NCBI RefSeq assembly: GCF_013369335.1
Contig: NZ_SZQJ01000036.1
Coordinates: 372,001 to 436,000, forward strand
Source of the DNA: Vibrio sp. JPW-9-11-11
Lineage (GTDB): Bacteria; Pseudomonadota; Gammaproteobacteria; Enterobacterales; Vibrionaceae
DNA length: 64,000 bases
Direction: 5' to 3'
Of the stretch, positions 55,784 through 63,961 are shown one piece after another (the first letter of the stretch is position 1; every line of letters starts with the position of its first letter). The notes under the pieces are model-generated. The model worked only from the letters and a program-made list of their open reading frames with translations. It was not told where the DNA came from and ran no database searches. The translations under genes were made by a program, and so were the position numbers.

Positions 55784-56998
55784 TTAAAAATAAATCACAG
55801 CCTTCGCTTTGTGAGATGTCAGCGACAAATGATAATGCCAGTTGGCACTTTTACAGACTGCTGAAATGATTTCATCTCCATGACCAAAGCCTTCCCCATC
55901 ATGCTCCTTAACATCATTTCCAATCACGAGTCGACGTCCTTTTAACTGGATGGATATATAGCTATCGGTGTAACTCATAGCATTACGGATCAGGTTCGCG
56001 ACAATGACCTTTGCAAAGTAACTTTCTACTTCAACATCAGACCGCAAAACTTGCTCTAGTTGGATACTTCGATCAGATAGTAAAAAAAGATGTTGATCAA
56101 TCGCTTCGTTAATGACTGCCGATAGTGACTTTTTAGGCTGAATCCCCTTTTTTTCTCGACCTAGTAACAAAAAGGTATTGATTAAGTTTTCCATTTCTTT
56201 GTTTGCGACTTGAATACGACTAATAATTTGCCGTTTTTTATCATTAACTTCAGCGATATCTAGCAGATCGGTCGCCCCTAGAATCACATTGACCGGCGTA
56301 CGTAATTCATGACTGGCAAAGCGAGTAAACTGTTGCTCTCGCTTCAAAAAGGATTGAATCCTAGAGTAGGATTGGTGATAAGTCCGATAAAGTGCCCCAA
56401 TCTCATCTTTACGCGATGAAATAGCATTATCATTAAAGTTATTAGACGGGTGTTGAATTTGATGGACCAAAATATCAATTGGACCGCTAAAATAACCTGA
56501 GAGTAAGTGAGCAGCAACCAGTCCTAAAACAAACACAAGGGCCATCATGTACCCTACATAAGCCACCACTCCATCGCCATAATCGACCATTTGGGGATCC
56601 AGTCCCGGGAAATAGACAAAGTGAAGCCACTCGGGTTGGAGCGGTGACATAAAAGTCACCGTATGAGCGTCGTTGAGCGCAAACTCTTCAATCCCTAAAG
56701 TTGTGATTCCTTCAAGAAAACTCGGTTTCTTATCGTCTTCAAAATGGTACACGGCAATGTAATTATCGTCCGGGCTAGCCCACTCTCCGGCCACTAACGA
56801 TGTTTGTATCCATTGCTGTTGTAGCAACTTTACACGTTGGTTAATAAAGCTGTCGGCGGCAACTTCGGTGGCTGCCCACGCAATCACTCCGATCGCAATG
56901 ACCACCAGCAACATCAAAGCCGACATCACGGTAAATACTTGATGTTTAAAGTGACCAAAATACCATTGTCTCAATGAGCTCTTCACATTAAATATCAT
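55784..56998 (-). CDS. Sensor histidine kinase
   Basis: A 404-residue inner-membrane kinase. Helices at about 24-44 and 144-165 bracket a periplasmic sensor of about 100 residues with VYHFEDDKKPS and aromatic-rich WLHFVYFPGL. After a HAMP-like linker is HisKA with His230 in FASHELRTPVN, then an N box NLIRNAMSYT. The ATP lid is short: G1 (GNDV) is followed after few residues by a G2-like GFGHGDEI, with no F box. The ATG at 56998 follows AAAGGAT and overlaps the regulator stop by 11 bases. Confidence 0.87.
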   Translation of the reverse strand: MIFNVKSSLRQWYFGHFKHQVFTVMSALMLLVVIAIGVIAWAATEVAADSFINQRVKLLQQQWIQTSLVAGEWASPDDNYIAVYHFEDDKKPSFLEGITTLGIEEFALNDAHTVTFMSPLQPEWLHFVYFPGLDPQMVDYGDGVVAYVGYMMALVFVLGLVAAHLLSGYFSGPIDILVHQIQHPSNNFNDNAISSRKDEIGALYRTYHQSYSRIQSFLKREQQFTRFASHELRTPVNVILGATDLLDIAEVNDKKRQIISRIQVANKEMENLINTFLLLGREKKGIQPKKSLSAVINEAIDQHLFLLSDRSIQLEQVLRSDVEVESYFAKVIVANLIRNAMSYTDSYISIQLKGRRLVIGNDVKEHDGEGFGHGDEIISAVCKSANWHYHLSLTSHKAKAVIYF

Positions 56999-57650
56999 TA
57001 AGTCGATATCCTTTGCCACGTTCTGTAACCAGCATCCCTTCTGGCAATGCCTTTCTCAGGCGGTATATTTGAGTGCGCAATGCACTCGTTTCTTCGGGTT
57101 CATCGCCTTTCCAGATTTCATAGGCAATGTCTTGATTAGCGACGAGTTTGGGGGCTTTTTTTATGAGTAAGCAAACAATACGTTTTTGAGTGGGGTCTAG
57201 AGCAATTTTTTCATCGTTAACCGTGACAGTATCGGTACCGACATCATATACCAAAGCGCCATATCGTAGCTTCGGGCTTAAGCGGCGTTGATTTCTTGCC
57301 TCTAATGCTTCAACTCTAGCATGCAGCTCTTGTAACTCAAATGGCTTCACCAAGTAGTCATCCGCACCTGCTTTAAAGCCTGCTAGTTTATCCTCCAGCG
57401 TATCCCTCGCGGTCAAAAAGATAATCGGTATATCAGCGTGACGTCCCATACGAATAGCACTGCACGCCGCTAAACCGTTCATTATTGGCATCATAATATC
57501 CAATATTATTAGATCAAATCGCGATTCATCTAACAATTGGATGGCGGCCTGCCCATTATACGCGTAGTCAATATTGTGACCGAAGAGCTCTAAATAATCA
57601 CCTAAGTTCGCTGCGGTTGCGTGGTTGTCTTCCGCGACCAGTATTCTCAT
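56988..57650 (-). CDS. OmpR-family response regulator
   Basis: A 220-residue regulator: receiver domain with acidic Glu7-Asp8 and phospho-acceptor Asp51 (LIILDIMMPIMNG), switch Thr/Lys in LTARD and LVKPF; then a winged-helix DNA-binding domain (about 125-220; RKALPEGMLVTERGKGYRL). It is divergent from the FAH-like gene with a GTGAC direct-repeat box in the gap, 43 bases from its own start. The kinase follows by overlap. Confidence 0.92.
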   Translation of the reverse strand: MRILVAEDNHATAANLGDYLELFGHNIDYAYNGQAAIQLLDESRFDLIILDIMMPIMNGLAACSAIRMGRHADIPIIFLTARDTLEDKLAGFKAGADDYLVKPFELQELHARVEALEARNQRRLSPKLRYGALVYDVGTDTVTVNDEKIALDPTQKRIVCLLIKKAPKLVANQDIAYEIWKGDEPEETSALRTQIYRLRKALPEGMLVTERGKGYRLNDI

Positions 57651-57692
57651 AAAATTCCCTTTTCAAAGGCTACTGTATTCTTACGAAGATTG

Positions 57693-57708
57693 GTGACGAA
57701 ATAGTGAC
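57693..57708 (+). promoter_or_regulatory. Direct repeat box upstream of the FAH-like gene and response regulator
   Basis: GTGAC-GAAATA-GTGAC, period 11, 46 bases before the FAH-like start and 43 bases from the regulator start. Typical tandem site size for OmpR-type regulators. Confidence 0.7.
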
Positions 57709-57754
57709 ATATGCAAATGTACTGTAATCACATCAACCAAACGGAGAGTCAAAA

Positions 57755-58885
57755 ATGAAAGTATCACCAAAACTAATCAGTTTCACAGCACTATTCGCTT
57801 TGTCGTCAATCAATAGCGCTCATTCTACGGAAATCGCGCCCTCTGACGTTGCCCTTACACTCGCACAAGTACTCAATCCATCGGGTCAAATCCACACGTA
57901 TTTAGTCACTGAAGATACTGGAAAAAGTGTAAAGGCGATCGATCTAAGCAACTATTTTGACTATTACCCTAGTGAAGCACTAAGCTTTATCGACCGATAC
58001 GGTTATAGCACTCTGTATGACGTGCATTATGATCTCCCAGTCATATCCCTAGACTACAAACAACTACTCGCAGCTGGCGGTCAAGGAACTGAGCATATCG
58101 CAGCAGGCACTAACTACATAGAACATGGGGAAGAAGCGGATATTGACGAAGTCTTCCTATTTCCTAAGTTTTCGAAGCCAACATCAAACCACACCAAGAT
58201 CCGCTACCAAAAGGATGTGCTTCTAGATTACGAGGTAGAACTGTGTATGAGGTGGGTTGAACCTATAAGCAACCCTGAACACAGCGCTGGTTATGCGGGG
58301 CTGTTCGTATGTGGTGACTTTACCGACAGAGCAGAGCTGTTACGGAAGATTGATGTCGACAACGTCGCGTCTGGTCATGGGTTTAGTGATGCGAAAAGTG
58401 GACAGTCCCGCTTTCCAACCGGACCTTACATTGTTATTCCAAAAGATTGGAACACTTTTTTAAGAAGTGTCTCGCTGGCCACTTATGTCAATGGGGAGCA
58501 GCGCCAACAAGCCGCTGCCTCAGATATGATTCGTGACCCCAACTCTCTGATTGAAATGATTTTAGAAAAGGGAGCTCAGCCTATCTGGCGATATCAAGGT
58601 CAAGATGTCACGTTGACCGGCCAAAAAGGAATTAATCCAAACCAAAATCTCGTGACAGGGACGCCAGCGGGTGTTGTGTACAACACCCCAGGGTGGGGCT
58701 ACAGAATATCAAAATCCATCAAGTGGATCGTAACCTTTTCATTCTTAGATTCTGATCCGGTAGAGTATATTTTGGAGCAATACATAGAAGAAAGCTTTGA
58801 TAACAATAGTTATCTACAAGCTGGCGATAAAGTGCAGCTCACTGGCACCTATTTGGGAAGTATAGACGTCGATATTATTGACTAG
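57755..58885 (+). CDS. Exported fumarylacetoacetate-hydrolase-fold protein
   Basis: A 376-residue protein with a signal peptide (ends SAHS-TE, residue 24) before an FAH-type domain. FAH landmarks are in order: NYIEH (His124), DYEVEL with metal-ligand positions Glu160 and Glu162, VCGDFTDRAELLR with Asp188 as third ligand, TYVNGEQRQQAAASDMI, VTGTPAGV, and AGDKVQLTGTYLG at the end. FAH-fold enzymes are nearly always cytoplasmic, so export is unusual. A GGAG ribosome site precedes the ATG. The substrate is unknown; the linked porin and two-component system suggest a compound taken from outside. Confidence 0.85.
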   Translation: MKVSPKLISFTALFALSSINSAHSTEIAPSDVALTLAQVLNPSGQIHTYLVTEDTGKSVKAIDLSNYFDYYPSEALSFIDRYGYSTLYDVHYDLPVISLDYKQLLAAGGQGTEHIAAGTNYIEHGEEADIDEVFLFPKFSKPTSNHTKIRYQKDVLLDYEVELCMRWVEPISNPEHSAGYAGLFVCGDFTDRAELLRKIDVDNVASGHGFSDAKSGQSRFPTGPYIVIPKDWNTFLRSVSLATYVNGEQRQQAAASDMIRDPNSLIEMILEKGAQPIWRYQGQDVTLTGQKGINPNQNLVTGTPAGVVYNTPGWGYRISKSIKWIVTFSFLDSDPVEYILEQYIEESFDNNSYLQAGDKVQLTGTYLGSIDVDIID

Positions 58886-58930
58886 ACACCCAAACTAAGA
58901 CACTTTCACCTTAGTTATCTTAACTTCACC

Positions 58931-58950
58931 GTGCCTGAATAGTCAGGCAC
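58931..58950 (+). terminator. Hairpin after the FAH-like gene
   Basis: GTGCCTGA-ATAG-TCAGGCAC, perfect eight-base arms; no T run follows, so termination is probable but weak. Confidence 0.55.
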
Positions 58951-59251
58951 GTACATCCATAAAACTTGTGGTGTGCAACTTAATTCGAATACAGCCTGTG
59001 GGCGTTATTGGGCCAAGTCTGGTTGCGTGTTACTTTGTGTGTATCAAAACTCGCTGACTATCGGTAACGTACTCGAAGCGCCGCAAGCTTTGGGGCGAAT
59101 CTGAGCGAGCCAGAGGTAATTAGCTCGAAGCTGGACATTTCTGAGTTACGGTTTATCGGAATTAGCTAGCTTTCGGATAAGACTAGACAGGGTAAAAAGA
59201 AAGACCTGCCCCACGTTCCTTGTTAGTAGCTTCGACACATATGAGGCAGTG
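58951..59251. other. Gene-free region with possible repeat remnant
   Basis: No gene supported. The stretch 59190-59220 (AAAAAGAAAGACCTGCCCC) resembles, in reverse, part of 61693-61720 beyond the MocR gene; it may be a short dispersed repeat. Confidence 0.35.
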
Positions 59252-60145
59252 TTAGGTTTGAGTTACTGGCTTAGCGTTTACTGTGCTCTGTCGTTTAGCT
59301 GGTTTCACGATTAAGCCAATACCAATCAGAAACAGCGTACAACCCACGATCTGAGCTACTCTGAGCACTTCGTCATACATTAAGTAGCCTGATATCAGCG
59401 CAAACACAGGAACAAGTAAAGTCAGTGGCGCTGTCATGCTTAGTGGGTAGCGGATCAGTAGTCGGTTCCATACCCAGTAACCAAATAGCGTGGTTGGGTA
59501 AGCTTGAAAGACAACGGCGATGGTTGTGCTGGTATCCCAAACGTCAAAGGCATGGGTTACGATGTTCGGGCCATGTAAACTGACCGCAAACAGTACCAAC
59601 GGAACTGGAGCAAACAACATTCCCCAAACATTAAAGGCAAAAGCTTGAGTGGTTTTAGATACTTTCACGATCATCCCCATGATTGTCCAACATGATGCGG
59701 CAATCATAATGAATACCAGGCCTTGAGGAGTAATGTTGCCATTGGTGGCAGAAGCCAAAATTAGTAGAGCAACCAGAGCCGTAATAGCTCCTGTGACCTT
59801 ACGTTTTGAAGCCATCTCTTTGTGGATGAAAACGCCTACCGCCATGCTGATTAAGGCATTCGATGAGAGTAAAACCGAAGACATACCAGAAGATAGGCCA
59901 GCTAGAATTGACCAAGAAGCCATGCCCCAAATGCCCACGCCGAAAACGATGCCGTAGCTAATGAGGTATCGCCAAGCCACACTTGGTCTGCGAATAAAAA
60001 AGAGCGCTGGTAAAACAGCGAGTGAGAACCTTGCCGCTGTTGCTAAGAGTGGGTGAACTTGGGTGATGCCCATTTTAATCATCGAGAAGTTGAACCCCCA
60101 AATTGCCATCACTAGCACCGCTAAAAATAAATCGTTCCGTCTCAT
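59252..60145 (-). CDS. EamA/DMT-family transporter
   Basis: A 297-residue inner-membrane protein with ten helices in two EamA repeats: MAIWGFNFSMIKMGI start of the first, and SCWTIMGMIVKVSKTT for the second. EamA proteins export amino acids and metabolites. It is divergent from a MocR-type regulator, the common pairing for B6- or amino-acid-linked export. Substrate unknown. Confidence 0.9.
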   Translation of the reverse strand: MRRNDLFLAVLVMAIWGFNFSMIKMGITQVHPLLATAARFSLAVLPALFFIRRPSVAWRYLISYGIVFGVGIWGMASWSILAGLSSGMSSVLLSSNALISMAVGVFIHKEMASKRKVTGAITALVALLILASATNGNITPQGLVFIMIAASCWTIMGMIVKVSKTTQAFAFNVWGMLFAPVPLVLFAVSLHGPNIVTHAFDVWDTSTTIAVVFQAYPTTLFGYWVWNRLLIRYPLSMTAPLTLLVPVFALISGYLMYDEVLRVAQIVGCTLFLIGIGLIVKPAKRQSTVNAKPVTQT

Positions 60146-60184
60146 AACTGCACTCCCATATTGTTGAAAAATAATATTACTAGA

Positions 60185-60255
60185 GTACAGTTATCGGTAC
60201 AGATACAATTTTTTAGTAAAAAAGAAGTACAGTTTTCACCTATGAGTATGTACAG
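60185..60255. promoter_or_regulatory. GTACAG repeats, probable MocR operator
   Basis: GTACAG occurs at 60185, 60197, 60227 and 60250 in the same orientation, spanning the divergent gap and the MocR start. The first and third share the extended form GTACAGTTWTC. MocR regulators commonly bind direct repeats. Confidence 0.6.
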
Positions 60256-61627
60256 AACGATGGCGAGCCAGTTTGTTCGTGAAATCGAGTCGGGTAAATT
60301 GCCACAAGGTAGCCGTATGCCCTCACTTAGACAGCTTTCAAAACAACAGTCGGTGAGCATGTCTACAGCAGTAAGTTGCTACCAAGAACTAGAGTCACAA
60401 GGGTGGATTTATGCTCGACCTCAAGCGGGTTATTACGTGTCGGCTCGTAAAAGCCAACATCGAACGCCGCAAATTGTGCAATTCGTCAGTAAGGTTTCGA
60501 GCGTTGATCAAAGCTTTGCGGTTCATTCTGAATACAAAGGGCCGCTTGGCGTCTCTAGCACGGATATTGATGAACAAGCGTTGAGTGAGTTAGAGCGCAG
60601 CTTTCGCCGGGCAAGCAAGCGTTTAGGTAATAGCCGACTCAATCAATACCCCAATGCTCAAGGTGAACCGTCTTTGCGAGATGCGCTGAGCGTCCACTTT
60701 GCAAAGCTTGGACTGCATATTAACCCAGCTGAGTTGGTCATCACTTCTGGTTGCATGCCAGCGATTAAGGCTGCGTTAGAATCGTGCACCCAAGTTGGGG
60801 ATGCGATAGCGATTAGTTCGCCGTGTTTTAGTGGCATTTTGGATTTACTGGGTCAAATGGGTCGCAAGATTGTAGAGATCCCATCATTGGAAAACGGCAT
60901 CGACTTGGCTCAGCTTGAATCTCACCTCAAGCAAGGTAGTGTCAAAGCAGGTATCTTTTGTACTTCTCACATGAATCCGCAAGGAGTCACTATGTCAGCC
61001 CAGCAAAAGCTGACGTTGGCTGAGCTTGCCAATCAGTATCGAGTGCCTATCATCGAAGATGACGTCTATCTAGAGCTCTCTTACGCTGAACATACACCGC
61101 TGCCAGCCAAGTATTATGACCAAGGTGGCTTCATCTTGTGGTGTGGTTCAGTTTCAAAAAGTTTATCGCCAAGCTACCGTTTAGGCTGGTGTATTCCTGG
61201 GCGCTATATTGAGCGTTATCGTCGGCAACATACCGCTTCAAGCTTTGGTGTGTCTCTGCCAACTCAGCTTGGTATTGCAGACTTTATCGAATCAGGGCAC
61301 TACGCCAAGCAGTTGAAACGTCGCCGCACTAAGTTGCTTAAATTGAGGCAGGTTTATTTGGATTTTCTAACCGAGCGTTTACCTGAGAAGGTCAACATCA
61401 GTAACCCTCGAGGGGGAATGGTGCTTTGGTTACAAGTCCCCGACCTGCAATCGGAAAAGTTCGAATCCTTGGTGGCAAAGAATCAAGTTGATATTCGCTT
61501 GGGAAGGCTGTTCAGTACGCTATCGCTTTATAATGATTGCTTAAGAATTAACATAGGCTTTGAGCTAACTAATGAGGTGAAAGTGGAGTTAGTGAAGTTG
61601 GTGGATGTGATAAAGCAAGCGTGCTAA
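60242..61627 (+). CDS. MocR/PdxR-type regulator (GntR HTH fused to aminotransferase fold)
   Basis: A 461-residue regulator. The GntR winged helix (about 5-70; GSRMPSLRQLSKQQSVSMSTAVSCYQELESQG) is joined to a class I aminotransferase domain with the PLP-binding Lys in SVSKSLSPSYRLGW and the LQVP / RLG positions of the family. It likely senses PLP or an amino-acid adduct and controls the divergent EamA gene. The start is uncertain: the ATG at 60242 (or 60248) has no strong ribosome site; the TTG at 60161 would overlap the other promoter. Confidence 0.87.
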   Translation: MSMYRTMASQFVREIESGKLPQGSRMPSLRQLSKQQSVSMSTAVSCYQELESQGWIYARPQAGYYVSARKSQHRTPQIVQFVSKVSSVDQSFAVHSEYKGPLGVSSTDIDEQALSELERSFRRASKRLGNSRLNQYPNAQGEPSLRDALSVHFAKLGLHINPAELVITSGCMPAIKAALESCTQVGDAIAISSPCFSGILDLLGQMGRKIVEIPSLENGIDLAQLESHLKQGSVKAGIFCTSHMNPQGVTMSAQQKLTLAELANQYRVPIIEDDVYLELSYAEHTPLPAKYYDQGGFILWCGSVSKSLSPSYRLGWCIPGRYIERYRRQHTASSFGVSLPTQLGIADFIESGHYAKQLKRRRTKLLKLRQVYLDFLTERLPEKVNISNPRGGMVLWLQVPDLQSEKFESLVAKNQVDIRLGRLFSTLSLYNDCLRINIGFELTNEVKVELVKLVDVIKQAC

Positions 61628-61641
61628 CCCAGATGAGATGT

Positions 61642-61680
61642 AGAAAACCGAATGTCGCCTCAATCAACATTCGGTTTTCT
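61642..61680. terminator. Bidirectional terminator between MocR and LysR genes
   Basis: 14-bp perfect stem AGAAAACCGAATGT/ACATTCGGTTTTCT with an 11-base loop; convergent genes. Confidence 0.87.
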
Positions 61681-61842
61681 GGTAAGCGAGTGACTAGGGT
61701 CAGGTCTTGCCTGTTGCCCCCAAAAGATTAGGTACTCAAAAACCATAACGCTGTTATTCGTTCTGATACTGCTTGAAACTCATTTTGGGGCAGATTCGTG
61801 CCAGGCTCCCTTGGTGATGACTGCCTTGTTAATCACAACGTG

Positions 61843-62742
61843 TCAGTTACTTTCAATTGCACCAAGTTTATCAATAACAAAATCTAAAAATACTTTCACT
61901 CGTTCAGGTTGATAAGCACCGCCACGGTATAGAGCGTTCAGCGGATACTTAAGTGGTTTAAAACCGATATCTAGTTTTTGCAAGAGTCCCTTTTCTACAT
62001 AAGGTGCAGCGATAATATCGGGTTGATAGCTTGCTCCAACCGCTGAGAGCGTCAACTGGCGAATAAGTCGTGGACTATTGCTTTTGAAAACGGCGCGTAC
62101 GGTGAGATGATGACAAGCATTGCTTTGCTTCATAGCGCTAACCACAGGCCAACGAGCTGTCGAGTGAAGGTTGCTGTCGATAAGGCAAGGTAATTGTTTT
62201 AATTCCATATCGTCGCAGCACTGTTTTGCTAACTCAGGCGCGGCATAAACTGAACTTTGAAGGGACATTACCTTGCGATATTTTAAGTTGGAGTCTTCGA
62301 GTTCACTGGCACGAAAAGCGATGTCTATACCTTGTTCGACTAAATCCAGCTTTTGATTAGTAACGATGATGTCGATGTGAATATCTGGATATCGCGCGTG
62401 AAACTCTGGAAGAATTGGGCTTAATAATTCCTCAGCAAAACCCTGCGAAGCCGTTACACGAATAGAGCCAGAAGCTTCTTTTTTATTTGATTGGAGTTGA
62501 TGGTATAGCTGGTCAACCTTAGCCAGAACCTGTTGCGCTTGCAGGTAGTACTCTTGGCCAGCCTGATTAACTGAAAGCTTACGGGTGGTGCGATGAAACA
62601 GTTTGACCCCGAGCTGCTCTTCAACGCGGTTTACATATTTGGAGGTCAGGGATTTAGAAATACCTAAACGTTCAGAAGCAGCGGTAAATGAGCCTGTTTC
62701 TATCACAGCCACAACTGTTCTCATTCCATCGATAGTGTCCAT
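61843..62742 (-). CDS. LysR-family regulator
   Basis: A 299-residue regulator with HTH GSFTAASERLGISKSLTSKYV and a sensor domain (GSIRVTASQGFAEELLSP; DIAFRASELEDSNLKYRKV). Divergent from a glutathione S-transferase gene, its probable target. The 102-base gap contains two AAATTATCA copies 18 bases apart. Ligand unknown. Confidence 0.88.
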   Translation of the reverse strand: MDTIDGMRTVVAVIETGSFTAASERLGISKSLTSKYVNRVEEQLGVKLFHRTTRKLSVNQAGQEYYLQAQQVLAKVDQLYHQLQSNKKEASGSIRVTASQGFAEELLSPILPEFHARYPDIHIDIIVTNQKLDLVEQGIDIAFRASELEDSNLKYRKVMSLQSSVYAAPELAKQCCDDMELKQLPCLIDSNLHSTARWPVVSAMKQSNACHHLTVRAVFKSNSPRLIRQLTLSAVGASYQPDIIAAPYVEKGLLQKLDIGFKPLKYPLNALYRGGAYQPERVKVFLDFVIDKLGAIESN

Positions 62743-62769
62743 AAATTATCAACATTTTGGAAATTATCA
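62743..62769. promoter_or_regulatory. Direct repeat between LysR and GST genes
   Basis: AAATTATCA at 62743-62751 and 62761-62769. Possibly a LysR-contacted repeat; chance is also possible given AT-richness. Confidence 0.35.
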
Positions 62770-62844
62770 TTCCATGTTAGCGGGCTTTTTCTTCTTCGCA
62801 ACTTGTTCTTAAATATTGAACAAATAACGAGCTAGGAGAAAGCA

Positions 62845-63495
62845 ATGATAAAACTATACTGGCACCCCATGTCGGGTCACGCACACCGCGCGCACATGCT
62901 ATTAAGTATCCTCGAATTGAACTTTGAACTCATTACCGTCGATTTACCAGCTGGGGAGCATCAACAGCCAGAGTTTTTGGCACTTAACCCCTTTGGCCAA
63001 ATACCAGTATTAGTCGATGGTGAAATCGTCATTTCTGATTCAAACGCGATCTTGGTTTATCTTGCTACCGTTTATGATAGAGAACAGATATGGCTTCCAG
63101 AGTCGCCTCTGGTGCGTGCACATATCGAGCAGTTTCTTTCTCTAGCTGCTCATCGACTAGCAGGCTCAATAGCCAAACTTCGCGCAGCGAACTTATTCAA
63201 TCGCAGCATAGACAGTGCACCGCTCACTCAAGAAGCACATAAGCTTCTCAAACAACTTCAGACTTACCAAAACGGCCGTCAATGGTTGGTCGGAACAAAG
63301 CCTACTATTGCGGACTTAGCTCTCTACAGTTATATCAAATTAGCGCCAGAAGGTGGGATAAGTTTAGCAGAATACCCTGTTTTGGAATCTTGGTTGAAAC
63401 GAGTAGAAGGGCTATATGGCTTTGTACCCATGCCACTTTCGAATGTCGGTCTACGGAAGGAAACACAAGATAGCGATATTATCGAAACCCATTGA
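62845..63495 (+). CDS. Glutathione S-transferase
   Basis: A 216-residue GST. The N-terminal thioredoxin-like domain has LYWHPMSGHAHRAHMLL with the Ser for the thiolate, NPFGQIPVLVDG with cis-Pro, and DSNAILVYL. The C-terminal helical domain ends near PTIADLALYSYI (conserved Asp in N-capping box). AGGAGA precedes the ATG. Divergent from a LysR regulator. Substrate unknown. Confidence 0.9.
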   Translation: MIKLYWHPMSGHAHRAHMLLSILELNFELITVDLPAGEHQQPEFLALNPFGQIPVLVDGEIVISDSNAILVYLATVYDREQIWLPESPLVRAHIEQFLSLAAHRLAGSIAKLRAANLFNRSIDSAPLTQEAHKLLKQLQTYQNGRQWLVGTKPTIADLALYSYIKLAPEGGISLAEYPVLESWLKRVEGLYGFVPMPLSNVGLRKETQDSDIIETH

Positions 63496-63961
63496 TAATT
63501 GCTCAACTTACTCTTGCTATGCCCCGTTTTAACTTATTCGAAATTAGGTTATAGGGAGTTAAGAAGCGCTAATTTGTACGTGTTTCTTATTTCGACCAAA
63601 AATGAACAAAAGTAATCCAAAAAGCAGCTTTCTGAATTGGTGCATTGATCAGGCGTAACTTCGAATGGGGCGAGGACGTGTTTGTCGAGTTCGGCGTCAA
63701 CACGTCCTTGGACAAAAGAGCGTGAGATAAAAAGAGTTACCACATAAGACTCTGATTAAAAAATACCCTTTAAATGGTTCAAATTACAACCTTTAAATTG
63801 TTCACCCACCACCAAGTTAGTTGAGACTAAGTATCTAACCCATCCCTGTATTCTTATACTCACTATTTTTCTTTTGTTCTTACTATTATTTAATCTCTAT
63901 CCGACGAAATCAAAGCACTCCCTGCATTGAGGATAAATGTGGGGTACGTAAGGAGTAAATG
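63496..63961. other. Gene-free region with REP-like hairpin
   Basis: No supported gene in this 466-base stretch. At 63674-63707 it has the perfect arms GGACGTGTT/AACACGTCC around a 16-base spacer, a possible REP-like element. AT-rich DNA follows to the ribosome site AGGAG at 63951-63955. Confidence 0.45.

Noticed and set aside
63674..63707. Integron attC site
   Set aside because: The hairpin lacks the RYYYAAC and GTTRRRY end boxes and no integrase or cassette array is near.
63549..63743. Open frame of 64 codons on the minus strand
   Set aside because: No ribosome site, no family pattern, and its middle is the inverted repeat at 63674-63707; kept as non-coding.
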